Positions 27,024-36,705 of a stretch of 64,000 nt of DNA are shown one piece after another. The position numbers and the translations under genes were made by a program. This DNA is from Verrucomicrobiaceae bacterium (GTDB lineage: Bacteria > Verrucomicrobiota > Verrucomicrobiia > Verrucomicrobiales > Verrucomicrobiaceae). The first letter of the stretch is position 1. Every line of letters starts with the position of its first letter. The notes under the pieces were generated by a model, which was not told the DNA's origin, made no database searches, and saw only the letters and a list, made by a program, of their open reading frames with translations. Location of the stretch: assembly GCA_016713035.1 (NCBI GenBank), contig JADJPW010000006.1:186001-250000 (forward strand), given 5' to 3'.

Positions 27024-27140
27024 CAAGCCGTGAAACACCGCAAGAGATGGGATAACCGCAGAGATGAACTTTCTGGCTGACTTTCTCTACGGTTATCCAT
27101 CCTCTCGCGGTGCTTTTTTCTGGCGTTCGACGGAGTCACA
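27024..27140. repeat. palindromic hairpin element, copy 1
   Basis: About 117 bp. Left arm CACCGCAAGAGATGG...GATAACCGCAGAGA pairs with right arm TTCTCTACGGTTATCC...CTCTCGCGGTGCTT around a short loop (TGAACTTTCTGGCTGACT). The element begins CAAGCCGTGAAACACCGC and ends CGACGGAGTCAC. A second copy in the same orientation lies at 28342. Probably a REP/MITE-like unit, with no coding content. Confidence 0.75.
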
Positions 27141-27649
27141 CTGTCTAAGGAGAAGCGTTCGGCATGTTCAGTGAACGGGCCTGATCCATTCCTTCGTGAT
27201 TCGATCCGGATAAGTGATAAGTTGATAAGTAGCCAGGTACAAAATTGCATATGGTATTGCCGCTGATAACCTTGCCCAATAGCCTGCATTGCTTACCTCC
27301 AATATCTGCGGTGAACCTTTGCCATTGCTTCACCATCACCGAAATGGACATCCATTCGCCATTCGACCTGAAATGGCATGCTATTGGGCCTGAAGGGGGC
27401 AGTGAGTCGGGTCGGAGTGAGGGCTCTTGCAGCTCACCCATCGCGATCTTCCGACCGCTTTGGGCGGCATTTAAGCCCGCAGGACGGGCAAAACCGCCGG
27501 TTTTCCGCGAAGAAAGACCCCGGAGGGGCCTCTGATCGAGCTCAAACAGCCCATTGGGCAGGCTCACATTCCCCGGGGTTTGACCTCGAACCGACAGCAC
27601 CTTCAGCCCTCATTGGCCTCACTTGGAGCCCACAGGGCGCGATTTTCTG

Positions 27650-27935
27650 CCCGTTTCGTCCATTCTTTGACCTAACACTGACCATTCTTGCGGCGAAAGA
27701 ATGGACCATGTCAGGCAACAGAAGCCATTCTTTCGCCGGATGAATGCATTAAGCGGGGTGAAGGAATGCATTCTGTGAGGTCAATGAATGCATTCTACCG
27801 CCAGAAGAATGCATTCCTAGAGCTCAAACAATCCATTCTTTGAGCCAACAGAAGGGTATCTGTTGGCTAACAGAACGCGTTTTCCTTCCGGAAGAATGAG
27901 AGCCATGTGGGATCAAGGAATGGTCACTGTAAGCC
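27650..27935. repeat. array of degenerate 10-bp palindromes at 21-22 bp spacing
   Basis: A GAATGCATTC-like palindrome (perfect at 27764, 27786 and 27807) occurs at 27658, 27680, 27699, 27721, 27742, 27764, 27786, 27807, 27829, 27851, 27873, 27894 and 27918. Spacings are 22, 19, 22, 21, 22, 22, 21, 22, 22, 22, 21 and 24 bp, so almost two helical turns each. Links between them often read AGCTCAAAC or GCCAACA. Weaker units continue on both sides. Not coding. Confidence 0.8.
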
Positions 27936-28341
27936 GACATGCCGGGCACAGTGAGCTGCAACGCCCCCTGATGCAGGGTCTAGGAACGGGTGCACTGAGC
28001 CACAACGCTCTGCGATGCGGGCTTAAAGAACCCAGGCTTTGATCCGCATCCCCGCATCGTTCGAGGCGCCATAGCGGGCTCTCAGCTCAAACACCGGGCA
28101 CCTTGAGCCGCATGGATCGTCTGTTTGAGCTCAGGAAACGTGGTCAGGGTGGAGCGGGGTGCCAAAATCTGGCCAACTCACGTCGGCGTCGTTCCTGCCA
28201 CTCGCGGTGGTTCCATTCGGCCCCCGAAAGACGCCCCTCAAGCGATCCAGGTCGAGCCCCGCTGCCCGGCCGCTGGGGAGCCTCGGCGGAACCGACTCTC
28301 GTTCGCGACCCTGCTTGCCCCCGAGTTCGAGCCGGGTCGCC

Positions 28342-28455
28342 CAAGCCGTGAAGCACCGCAAGATGGGATAACCGCAGAGATGACCTTTCTGGCTGGCTTT
28401 CTCTGCGGTTATCCAAACTCTCGCGGTGCTTCCTTCTGGTGTTTGGCGGAGTCAC
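28342..28455. repeat. palindromic hairpin element, copy 2
   Basis: Same orientation as copy 1 and about 85-90% alike by eye: CAAGCCGTGAAGCACCGC, GATAACCGCAGAGATGA, CTTTCTCTGCGGTTATCC, TCTCGCGGTGCTTCC, then GGCGGAGTCACC. Arm pairing is better than in copy 1 (AGAGA/TCTCT intact). It ends about 77 bp from the ppk1 stop codon, so as RNA the hairpin could also stop or protect transcripts from that gene. Confidence 0.75.
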
Positions 28456-28531
28456 CGAATCCACGGAGCCTATGAACTATAGCCAATCAAAAAGCACCGC
28501 GCGAATAGGAGCCTCTTTTTGAGGGACTGGT

Positions 28532-30664
28532 CTATTTGGGTGTGTGCGGGACGAGAAGGTCCGGCGAGGCGGTTTGACGTGCGCGGCGGGCAGCTTCTTT
28601 GGTGAAGACTTCCTGTGATCGGAGGACTTTGGAGGCTGGGGTGGCTGGGATGACCCAGGTGCCATCGGCATGCAGGATGCGGCCACGAGCAGTGTCGCTA
28701 AAATGGGTCTCTAGGATGTGGGTGAGGCGTTTGCGGGCTTCTTTGTCTTCCACGGGTACGAGGAGCTCGACGCGGCGTGAGAGATTCCGGTTCATGAAAT
28801 CGGCGCTGGCGATGAAGACGGCATTTTTTCCGCCTTGGCGGAACCAAAAGATGCGGGCGTGCTCTAGGTAGCGGTCGATGATGCTGATGACGCTGATGTT
28901 TTCACTGATGCCTTTGATGCCTGGGCGCAGGCAGCAGATGCCCCGTACATTGAGCCGCACGCGGACACCCGCGCGGGCGGCCTCGTAGAGTGCCTCGATC
29001 ATCTGGCGGTCTTCGAGGGAGTTCATTTTGAGCATGATCTCCGCCGTTTCGCCCTGGCGGGCGCGATCTGTCTCACTGTGGATGAGGCCGAGGAGTCGCT
29101 CACGTAGGCCGAAGGGGGCCATGGAGATTTTTTCGAAGTGTACGAAGCGTGAGCGACCGGTGACGGTGTTGAAGAAGCTGGAGGCGTCTGAGCCGTAGTT
29201 GGCACGGCAGGTGAGGAGGCTGATGTCGGTGTAGAGGCGTGAGGTGGCCTCATTGTAGTTCCCGGTGCCGAAATGCATGTAGCGAGTGAGGCGGCCGCTC
29301 TCGCGGCGCATCACGAGGCAGATTTTGGCGTGGGTTTTGAGTCCGACGACGCCATAAATGATCTGAGCACCCGCATTGATGAGATCGCCCGCACGTTCGA
29401 GATTTCGGGCTTCGTCAAAGCGGGCTTTCAGCTCGACGAGGACCGTCACATGCTTGCCCGCCTGGGCGGCGCGGATGAGTGCTGAGATGATGCGGCTATT
29501 TTTCGCCGTGCGGTAGAGGATCTGCTTGATGGCGATGACGCTGGGATCTTCTGCGGCCTCTTCGATGAGGGCGAGTACGGGGTCAAAGCTCTCGTAGGGA
29601 TGATGGAGGAGGATGTCGCCGCGTTTGATGGCATCGAAGATGCTCTCGCCGGGCTGAATGGCGGCGCTGGGGCGTGGCTCCCAGGGGGCGACATTGAGCT
29701 CATCATGATCGGGGAGTGAGGCGATCTGGAAGTAGCTGCGGAGGTCGAGCTCGCCGGGGACTTCATAGACTTGGGCGCTGCGTGCGCCGCAGAGGTCGCG
29801 GATGGTGCGGACGAGGCCGCGCGGGGCTCCGTGCTCGATTTCGATGCGGATGGTGGCGCCGGATTGGCGCTTTTCGAGGATGGCCTCCATTTCGCTGGCG
29901 AGGTCAAAGGCACTCTCATCTTCGAGCGTGATGTCCGAATTCCGGCTGACACGGAAGCGGGCGACGGCGCTGACTTTTTCTGAGGGGAAAAAGTCGGCGA
30001 TGAACATGGAGACAATGTCTTCGACGTTCATGTAGTGATAGCCACCTACCTCTGGGTCTGGCACGGGGATGTGCCGTGGGATGACGGAGGGCGGCGGGAG
30101 TGTGATGAGGGCATTGCGCCGCTGGGTCTGGCCATTTTCGCCGCTCTGCACGGTGCATAGGAGGGCGATCTGGAGTGCGGGGACACTGACCTTCGGTAGC
30201 GTCTCACTGAGAGCGATGGGGGAGAGCACTGGATAGAGATGCTCAGAAAAGTAGTCGTGCAGGAAGGTGCGCTGACCACTGGTGAGGTCTGCTACGGCGA
30301 GTCTGCGGATGCCTTTTTCATGCAGGAGCGGGAGCAGGGTGCCATTGAGCAGCTCGTATTGCCGCGTCATGAAGGCTCCGGCCTGCTGCTGGATAAGATT
30401 CCAGAGCTGGGCAGGGGAGTGGCCAGCGGGGTCTTTGACTCGCTTGCTCTGCTCACGCAGGAGCTGGAGGCTGCCGACGCGGACCATGAAAAACTCGTCC
30501 TGGTTCGAGGCGGTGATGGCGAGGAATTTCACACGCTCGAGTACGGGCTGATCGGCCCTCGCGGCTTCGTCGAGCACGCGGGTATTGAACTCGAGCCAAC
30601 TGAGCTCGCGATTGATGAAGTGTTCTTCGGTGAATACAGGCGTCGTAGGGGCAGGGGCGACCAT
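28532..30664 (-). CDS. ppk: polyphosphate kinase 1
   Basis: About 710 aa from ATG at 30664 (MVAPAPTTPVFTEEHFINREL); an in-frame start at 30799 lies in AT-rich DNA and adds an unrelated leader. PPK1 makes polyphosphate from ATP. The N domain begins FINRELSWLEFNTRVLDEA. The two catalytic phospholipase-D-like His sites are in DILLHHPYESFDPV and in YMHFGTGNYNEATSR. Length matches the family. It ends with TAG at 28532, which shows that TAG works as a normal stop in this genome. Confidence 0.95.
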   Translation of the reverse strand: MVAPAPTTPVFTEEHFINRELSWLEFNTRVLDEAARADQPVLERVKFLAITASNQDEFFMVRVGSLQLLREQSKRVKDPAGHSPAQLWNLIQQQAGAFMTRQYELLNGTLLPLLHEKGIRRLAVADLTSGQRTFLHDYFSEHLYPVLSPIALSETLPKVSVPALQIALLCTVQSGENGQTQRRNALITLPPPSVIPRHIPVPDPEVGGYHYMNVEDIVSMFIADFFPSEKVSAVARFRVSRNSDITLEDESAFDLASEMEAILEKRQSGATIRIEIEHGAPRGLVRTIRDLCGARSAQVYEVPGELDLRSYFQIASLPDHDELNVAPWEPRPSAAIQPGESIFDAIKRGDILLHHPYESFDPVLALIEEAAEDPSVIAIKQILYRTAKNSRIISALIRAAQAGKHVTVLVELKARFDEARNLERAGDLINAGAQIIYGVVGLKTHAKICLVMRRESGRLTRYMHFGTGNYNEATSRLYTDISLLTCRANYGSDASSFFNTVTGRSRFVHFEKISMAPFGLRERLLGLIHSETDRARQGETAEIMLKMNSLEDRQMIEALYEAARAGVRVRLNVRGICCLRPGIKGISENISVISIIDRYLEHARIFWFRQGGKNAVFIASADFMNRNLSRRVELLVPVEDKEARKRLTHILETHFSDTARGRILHADGTWVIPATPASKVLRSQEVFTKEAARRARQTASPDLLVPHTPK

Positions 30665-30813
30665 CTGTGCAACATTGCGGCGGCAGGCGGAGCCCGCAAG
30701 TGACGGTTCCAAATGCCGTGAGGTGCCGATTCCGGGGGAGATGGTCGATTCGATAGGCCTTAGGACGAAAATTTTGCTGAAGGGAAGGGGATCATCCATT
30801 AATAAAGCACACC

Positions 30814-32532
30814 ATGCTTCCGCATTTGCCCCGACTCTCTACCTTTTTAAGGACTGTCATCCTGTTCCTGTGTGCTGATGCACTGCTCCATGCGCAGGAG
30901 CCGAGCGCGAACGCGCCTGCCGGGATCGATCCGCTGAGAAGACAGCATGGTTGCACACTGGGTTTGCGCTTTGTGGCGGTGCCGGGCACGACGGTGCTCT
31001 TTTCCACCTATGAGACGCGGGTGAGAGACTGGAATAAGTTCCTCACGGCGAAAAAGTATCCGTGGAGCTTCCAGGCACATTTTAAGCAGGATGAGAACCA
31101 CCCTATCGTGGGGGTGAATCTCCAGGATGTGATCACCTTCTGCAATTGGCTCACAGAAAAGGAGCGTGATGAGGGGCTGATCACGAGTGCGATGGTCTAT
31201 CGCCTCCCCACGCCAGATGAGTGGGACGCGGCAGCCGGACTGGCAGTCGCACGTAAAGGAGCGGTCAAGCGGACGGCTGAGGATCAGCTTCTAGATCGAC
31301 AAACGTATGCCTGGGGGCTCACATGGCCGCCACCGCCCAAGGCGGCAAACTACGCTGAGGGCGAGATCGAGGGTTACTCAGATGGCTTTCCTTTTACGGC
31401 ACCGGTGGGGCAGTTCACACCGTCGCAGGAGGGGATTTTCGACTTGGCGGGCAATGTCTGGGAGTGGACTGATCAGCCCGAGGTGAAGAGTGTGCCTACC
31501 GGCACGCTGCGTGGGGGTTCCTGGGCTTATTTCCGCCGTGAGTGCCTGGTCACATCCTATCGCTACGTGGTGCCGGCGGATCTGCGCATGCCAACGATCG
31601 GTTTTCGCCTCGTTTTTGATGATAAGAGCTTCACGGCGAAATTCCTCGCGGCACGAGATAAATCCAATCAGGAAAGCCTGGACGAGCGAATCCAGCAGAT
31701 GCGCTCCAAAACTGGCGCGGACGACGATGCGGTGAAGGCCCTGCGGGAAAAAATGGCAGGGGATGATGTGAGTACTTTGCCGGATGTATCGAAGCTCACC
31801 GCCGCCACAGCAGGGAATAACTACCTGAACCAATTGGGGCTACGCTTTGTGCCATTGGAGTCTGGCAGTACACGCCTCATCTGCACCACGGAAACACGCG
31901 TGCGTGATTACGAAGCATGGTTAAAGGCCAATGGCGGATCATGGAGCAAAAAACCGCCATTCCTGCTCGGTGATGTGCATCCGGCAGCGGGTGTGAGCTG
32001 GGATGATGCCCAGGCCTTCTGTCAGTGGCTCACCACCAAGGAGCGCCAGTCCGTCCTCATCCCTGAAAAAGCTGTTTATCGACTGCCGACCGATGTGGAG
32101 TGGAGTCTTGCTGCGGGCTTGAAGGATGAAAAAGGTAGCGATCCTGCGCAGCGTCACCTGGGCAATAAAGACCACTTCCCCTGGCCCACCAAGAGTCCGC
32201 AGGAGTGGTCTCCGCCGACGCTGAGTGTGAATCTCGATGGCAGTCCTGGGCGCATCGCAAACTTCATGGATAACTCCCCTTACACCTCCGCAGTGGATAA
32301 GACTCCTGCGAACTTACTAGGACTCCACGAGGTCGGAGGAAACGTCTCCGAGTGGTGCCAGGATACTTGGCCTGGAGAGCCTGATTCCCGCGTGATCCGT
32401 GGTGGAAGCTGGCTGCAATTCGCCCGCGAACGCCTGCTCACTTCCGCCCGAGATAAAGCGGCGAAGAATGCCACTCGTGCTGATCTTGGTTTCCGGCTCA
32501 TGCTCGATCTCGACGGTACGGTGAAGCCCTAA
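30814..32532 (+). CDS. secreted protein with two formylglycine-generating-enzyme-like domains
   Basis: 572 aa with a signal peptide (TVILFLCADALLHAQEP). Two tandem FGE/SUMF1-type domains (about residues 40-265 and 330-565): each has VxWxDxxxFCxWLT (FCNWLTEKER; FCQWLTTKER), YRLPTxxEW, a NVWEWT/NVSEWC motif and RGGSW...FRL. The active-site Cys pair of true sulfatase-maturing enzymes is not evident, so these are more likely scaffold or sugar-binding relatives than maturases. About 170 residues of charged linker lie between. It diverges from ppk. Confidence 0.85.
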   Translation: MLPHLPRLSTFLRTVILFLCADALLHAQEPSANAPAGIDPLRRQHGCTLGLRFVAVPGTTVLFSTYETRVRDWNKFLTAKKYPWSFQAHFKQDENHPIVGVNLQDVITFCNWLTEKERDEGLITSAMVYRLPTPDEWDAAAGLAVARKGAVKRTAEDQLLDRQTYAWGLTWPPPPKAANYAEGEIEGYSDGFPFTAPVGQFTPSQEGIFDLAGNVWEWTDQPEVKSVPTGTLRGGSWAYFRRECLVTSYRYVVPADLRMPTIGFRLVFDDKSFTAKFLAARDKSNQESLDERIQQMRSKTGADDDAVKALREKMAGDDVSTLPDVSKLTAATAGNNYLNQLGLRFVPLESGSTRLICTTETRVRDYEAWLKANGGSWSKKPPFLLGDVHPAAGVSWDDAQAFCQWLTTKERQSVLIPEKAVYRLPTDVEWSLAAGLKDEKGSDPAQRHLGNKDHFPWPTKSPQEWSPPTLSVNLDGSPGRIANFMDNSPYTSAVDKTPANLLGLHEVGGNVSEWCQDTWPGEPDSRVIRGGSWLQFARERLLTSARDKAAKNATRADLGFRLMLDLDGTVKP

Positions 32533-32572
32533 AGCCCACGCTTTTTATCTAAACCCTCCAACCCACGACCCC

Positions 32573-34369
32573 ATGCCAACCCCGATCGGCCTCCCACCGC
32601 GAGAGTCCGTCTCCGCCGAGGAATATCAAAAGGCGACCTCCACCAACTGGCTGCTGTGGGGTTTTGCCATCCTGGCGGTCATCATGGTGCTGTGGTGGCT
32701 GTTTTTCGATAGCGCGGTGCTCTCGATCAAAGGCTGGCTCGGTCGTCGGCACCTGGATGAGATGCGCCTCTTCCTCAAAGCCGAGGATTACAGCAATGCG
32801 GCACGCACGCTCAATGACGCCACCCGCTGGGCACCCAATGATCCTGAAGTGCTCCGTGCCGCCATAGAGTTTGTCGAAAAAACCGGTGGTGAGCCGCGCC
32901 TCATGATCCGCTTTCTCACAAAGCTCGATGAGGATGGGCATATCATCGACGATGAACTCTCGAAGCTAGGACGCATGCATGTGCTCCTACCCGATTTAAA
33001 GGAGGCGCGGACCATTCTCGACCGCTTTCAGGGGGATAAAGAACGCCAACGTCCCGCCTTAGAGTTGCTCTCTGCGATTCAAAAGGCTGAGGGGCTCCAC
33101 GCTCGCTCCTTTCTCACTCAGCGCCAGGCCTTGCTCTCAGATCCAGACGATCCAGACAGCGTCCTCAAGCTCGCCTTATTGGATGCCTCCAGCGGTGATC
33201 CATCCCTCAGTGGTCCTGGGCGCGAGATACTATGGCCTATCGCCCACAAAGGCGGGGAGCAGGCACTGCCCGCAGTGGAGCATCTCGCCTCCCACCAGCG
33301 TCTCACAGCAGAGGAGTCGCTCGATCTCATGGTCCTCGCAGACTCCCTGCCGGATCAAGACAGCGTCAAGACGCAGACCCTGCGCTTCGAGGTGATCAGC
33401 GCCGTTTTACGACTCCACCCCCATCAGCGCCAAGATCTTATCAATGAAGAGCTGCGCCGCTGGAATGGCCGCGCCCCTGCTATCTTGCCGCCCCTCATCC
33501 AGTGGCTCAATGCAGAGAAGGAGTATGAGCGAGTGCTGCGCCTCATTTCCGCCAAGACCGCCTCCACATACTCCAGCCTACTTCCGCATTACATCATGGC
33601 CCTGCGCGGTGAGCGTAAATGGATCGAGTTAAAAGTGCTCGTCGGGAGCCGCATTGATCCTTCCTTTTCACGTGCCCAGCTCCGACTCTGGCTCGCAGAG
33701 GCAGAGAGCCATCTCAGCAGCGATCCCACTACTGCACGCCATCACATCACCACCGTTTTTGATGAGTCTGGTCGCGGAGAGCAGCTCCAAGTCGCCGTCA
33801 AAGCTGGCGAATTGGCGGAGCATCTCGGTTACTACGACATCGCACGTCAGTGCTATGAAGGAGCAGCCGCACGGCACCTCAATGCCGCCGTGCCAATGCA
33901 GTCAAAAGTCTATGACATGGCCGCCAAGGAGCTCAATGGAGCCGCCATGCTCCGTGCCAGTGAACGCCTGCGTGAGCTGCGTCAGACCGACATCGTCTTT
34001 CTAGATCGCATGAACTATCTGCGCCTCCTGCTCGGCTCAGATCTAGAGCTGGCACTCCAGACGCTCGATAATGCTCAGAACATCCCCGCGCATCACATCA
34101 CAGAGGATCGACGCATCGCCCTCTCGCTGTTGCGGGCCCTGGCTGCCTTCCGCACGGGCCACAATGATGAGATCAAAGGCCATCTCGATCAGGTGCGGCA
34201 GATGGATACCTTCCCGCCTGGTCCACGTGCCGTCTATGCGGGCCTCCTAGACATCATCGGACGCCACAGCGAAGCCTATGCGATCGCAGAGAATATCCAT
34301 GCGAGCATCCTCTTGCCAGAGGAGCAGCGCTTTTTCATGCGAGCACGCTTTTCACAGCCCAAAACATGA
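32573..34369 (+). CDS. membrane-anchored TPR-like protein of unknown function
   Basis: 598 aa. One membrane helix near residues 24-45 (WLLWGFAILAVIMVLWWLFF) followed by a long soluble helical-repeat domain. Several repeats read like TPR/SEL units (NAARTLNDATRWAPNDPEVL, then QRQALLSDPDDPDSVLKLALLD). I cannot assign a function. It starts 40 bp after the FGE-like gene, so these two and the next gene may form one transcript. Possibly a cell-envelope scaffold. Confidence 0.75.
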   Translation: MPTPIGLPPRESVSAEEYQKATSTNWLLWGFAILAVIMVLWWLFFDSAVLSIKGWLGRRHLDEMRLFLKAEDYSNAARTLNDATRWAPNDPEVLRAAIEFVEKTGGEPRLMIRFLTKLDEDGHIIDDELSKLGRMHVLLPDLKEARTILDRFQGDKERQRPALELLSAIQKAEGLHARSFLTQRQALLSDPDDPDSVLKLALLDASSGDPSLSGPGREILWPIAHKGGEQALPAVEHLASHQRLTAEESLDLMVLADSLPDQDSVKTQTLRFEVISAVLRLHPHQRQDLINEELRRWNGRAPAILPPLIQWLNAEKEYERVLRLISAKTASTYSSLLPHYIMALRGERKWIELKVLVGSRIDPSFSRAQLRLWLAEAESHLSSDPTTARHHITTVFDESGRGEQLQVAVKAGELAEHLGYYDIARQCYEGAAARHLNAAVPMQSKVYDMAAKELNGAAMLRASERLRELRQTDIVFLDRMNYLRLLLGSDLELALQTLDNAQNIPAHHITEDRRIALSLLRALAAFRTGHNDEIKGHLDQVRQMDTFPPGPRAVYAGLLDIIGRHSEAYAIAENIHASILLPEEQRFFMRARFSQPKT

Positions 34370-34396
34370 TCTGGCATACTCGCCGCCGATTTGCCC

Positions 34397-35638
34397 ATGC
34401 ACATCCCCACCCTCATCGAGCGCAAGCGTGACGGACACACTCTCGGAGATGACGAGATCGCCCAGCTCATCGCTGCCTACACCACGGGTGACATCCCAGA
34501 CTACCAGATGTCCGCCTTTGCCATGGCGGTCTATTTTCGCGGCATGACGGCGCAGGAGACTGCCGCGCTCACCCGTGCCATGCTACAAAGCGGTAGCCAG
34601 CTCACCTGGCCCAGTGATGCGCCATCTCGCGTGGATAAGCATTCCACCGGCGGCATCGGTGACAAGACCTCCCTCATCATCGCGCCGCTCCTCGCCTGTG
34701 ATGGCCTCTGGGTGCCGATGATCTCGGGGCGGGGCCTCGGTATCACGGGAGGCACGCTGGATAAGCTCGATTCCATCCCAGGCTTTCGCACACGCATCAG
34801 TGAAGATGAGATCCACCGCTGCATCCGCCAGACTGGCTGCGCACTCGCAGGACAGACTGACTCACTCTGTCCTGCGGATAAGAAGCTCTACTCCCTGCGA
34901 GACGTCACGGCCACCGTCCCCAGCATTCCACTCATTACGGCCTCCATTCTCGGAAAAAAACTCGCTGAGGGGCTGAATCGCCTCGTTCTCGATGTCAAAT
35001 ACGGTAGTGGTGCCTTCATGCAAAGTGAGGCAGATGCACGTGCGCTCGCTCAGAGCATGCAGGACACGGCGGCACATCTGGGACTAGGGACAACTGTGCA
35101 GCTCCACGCCATGAATGAGCCTACTGGCCACGCTGCGGGCAATGCGCTCGAAGTCATCGAGGCCGTCGAATGCCTCCAGGGGCGCGGTCCCGCTGATCTG
35201 GAGGAAATCTGCATCGAGCTGGCTGCTGCTGTGTCCAACTCCACTCGTGAGCAGCTTCAAAAGCGGCTCCATGACGGCTCTGCCTGGGAGAAATTCCAAC
35301 ACATCGTCGCGGCCCAAGGTGGGAATCCCGCCGATCTCGAAAATCTCCATCAGATCCACCGCGCACCGGTGATTCGTGAACTCAAAGCTCCGCGTGCAGG
35401 CCGACTCACTCGCATGGATGCACGTCAGGTCGGGCTCGCTGTGCTGTATTTGGGCGCAGGTCGCTCCAAGGCTGCTGATCAGGTCGATTTTGCGGTGGGT
35501 TGTGACTGCATCGCTAAAACAGGCACCCAGGTGTCCACCGGAGACATTCTAGCCCGTATTCATGCCCGCAATGAATCTGCGGCATCTGCCGCTGCTACGA
35601 CGCTGATGGCCGGGATCGAGCTAGACGGGGATTGTTGA
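34397..35638 (+). CDS. thymidine/pyrimidine-nucleoside phosphorylase
   Basis: 413 aa from ATG at 34397 (a TTG two codons upstream is not needed). It cleaves thymidine or uridine with phosphate to base plus (deoxy)ribose-1-phosphate. The signature KHSTGGIGDKTSLIIAPLLA matches DeoA/Pdp, as do SGRGLGITGGTLDKLDSIPG and VLDVKYGSGAFM. The N-terminal DGHTLGDDEI helix and the C-terminal PYNP domain (ELKAPRAGRLTRMDARQVG) are complete. DeoA and Pdp cannot be told apart without alignment, so no symbol is given. Confidence 0.92.
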   Translation: MHIPTLIERKRDGHTLGDDEIAQLIAAYTTGDIPDYQMSAFAMAVYFRGMTAQETAALTRAMLQSGSQLTWPSDAPSRVDKHSTGGIGDKTSLIIAPLLACDGLWVPMISGRGLGITGGTLDKLDSIPGFRTRISEDEIHRCIRQTGCALAGQTDSLCPADKKLYSLRDVTATVPSIPLITASILGKKLAEGLNRLVLDVKYGSGAFMQSEADARALAQSMQDTAAHLGLGTTVQLHAMNEPTGHAAGNALEVIEAVECLQGRGPADLEEICIELAAAVSNSTREQLQKRLHDGSAWEKFQHIVAAQGGNPADLENLHQIHRAPVIRELKAPRAGRLTRMDARQVGLAVLYLGAGRSKAADQVDFAVGCDCIAKTGTQVSTGDILARIHARNESAASAAATTLMAGIELDGDC

Positions 35639-35647
35639 GCAAAAAGC

Positions 35648-36691
35648 TCACTTCACCTCCAATAGCGTCGGTAGCTTATGCAGCGGATCACTCAGGGAAG
35701 AGGGCAATGCTGGAGCCGGTGACTGCGGATCGGCGGATTTCAGGAAACGAAAGAGATCGCTGTCGGTAGTGAAAATCATCTGTGTATCGGTGGTGATGAG
35801 CTTTTTGTAGGCATCCATGGTTTTGAGGAACTCAAAGAGCTGCACCGCGTCTGGGCTGGCATTGTAGGCTTTGGCGTAGATTTCGGTGGCTTTGGCATCG
35901 GCGGCACCTTCGATCTCCTGCACCTTCCGATAAGCCTCGGACTCGATACCGGCGAGATCACGCTCACGTTCACCCAGGATTTCGGCGGCTTGGCCGGCTC
36001 CTTCACTGCGGTGCATTTCAGCGATTTTTTGGCGCTCTGTGATCATCCGCTGGTGGATGGAGGTGCTGACGCTGTCGTCGTAGTCGATGCGCTTGAAGCG
36101 CACATCGAGCAGCTTCACGCCGTATTCCCGCACTTTGGTCTCGGCGCTTTTAAAAATCTCCTCCTCCAGCATCACGCGGCCTTTATTAATGGGCGGGAGA
36201 CCCTGCACAGGGGCGTCTTTCGTGTGTGTGGACATGATGGCACTCATCGCCAGAGCCTCTGGGGAGACGGTGCGGTCTTTGGTCGTGCGGACGGCTTCGA
36301 TAAAGTCGTGTTTGGCGATGATGTTGCGTGTTTCACTGCCCAGGATGTCATTGAGTCGGCTGAGGGCGCTACGCTCATCCCGCACCTTTTTGAAGTAGGC
36401 GGTGACGTCGTCGATCTGCCAGCGGCCGAAAGTGTCCACCATGATGAAGACCTTGTCCTTGGTAGGCATTTTCGCGGCGGGGCCGTCCCACTCCATGACG
36501 CGTTTTTCAAAGCGGTTCACGGTTTGGATAAAGGGCGTCTTCCAGTGCAGTCCAGCCTCTGTGACGGGCTCGCCTACGGGCATGCCGAACTGGGTGATGA
36601 TGACCTGCTCGGTCATATCGACGGTGTAGAGCCCAGAACCGAGCAGTAGGGCGAGCGCAAGAATGGCGATGAGTGTGAGAGTGGCTTTCAT
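35648..36691 (-). CDS. hflC: HflC, SPFH-domain regulator of FtsH protease
   Basis: 347 aa. One N-terminal membrane helix (LTLIAILALALLLGSGLYTV) followed by a band-7/SPFH domain (QVIITQFGMPVGEPVTEAGL) and a coiled C-terminal part (MITERQKIAEMHRSEGAGQA). HflC partners HflK to form the large cage around FtsH in the inner membrane. It lies 14 bp downstream of hflK on the same strand, the canonical order. The C-terminus ends in a Pro/Ser-rich tail, slightly longer than in E. coli. Confidence 0.9.
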   Translation of the reverse strand: MKATLTLIAILALALLLGSGLYTVDMTEQVIITQFGMPVGEPVTEAGLHWKTPFIQTVNRFEKRVMEWDGPAAKMPTKDKVFIMVDTFGRWQIDDVTAYFKKVRDERSALSRLNDILGSETRNIIAKHDFIEAVRTTKDRTVSPEALAMSAIMSTHTKDAPVQGLPPINKGRVMLEEEIFKSAETKVREYGVKLLDVRFKRIDYDDSVSTSIHQRMITERQKIAEMHRSEGAGQAAEILGERERDLAGIESEAYRKVQEIEGAADAKATEIYAKAYNASPDAVQLFEFLKTMDAYKKLITTDTQMIFTTDSDLFRFLKSADPQSPAPALPSSLSDPLHKLPTLLEVK

Positions 36692-36705
36692 GGGCTGGAG
36701 GGCGC

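Larger units (their letters stand above)
26808..28531. other. 1.7-kb gene-free accessory region made mainly of repeats
   Basis: No convincing gene in any frame. From left to right it holds: a short segment repeated imperfectly at about 26938-27000 and 27170-27215 (GTGAACGGGCC, then CTTCGTGATTCGAT), a hairpin element (27024-27140), a degenerate palindrome zone that is most regular at 27650-27935 and probably extends to about 28130, and a second hairpin element (28342-28455). The open frames here are by-products of the repeats. Confidence 0.7.

Noticed and set aside
30665..30799. Extended N-terminus of the polyphosphate kinase
   Set aside because: Adds an unrelated 45-residue leader in AT-rich DNA; the family start fits ATG at 30664.
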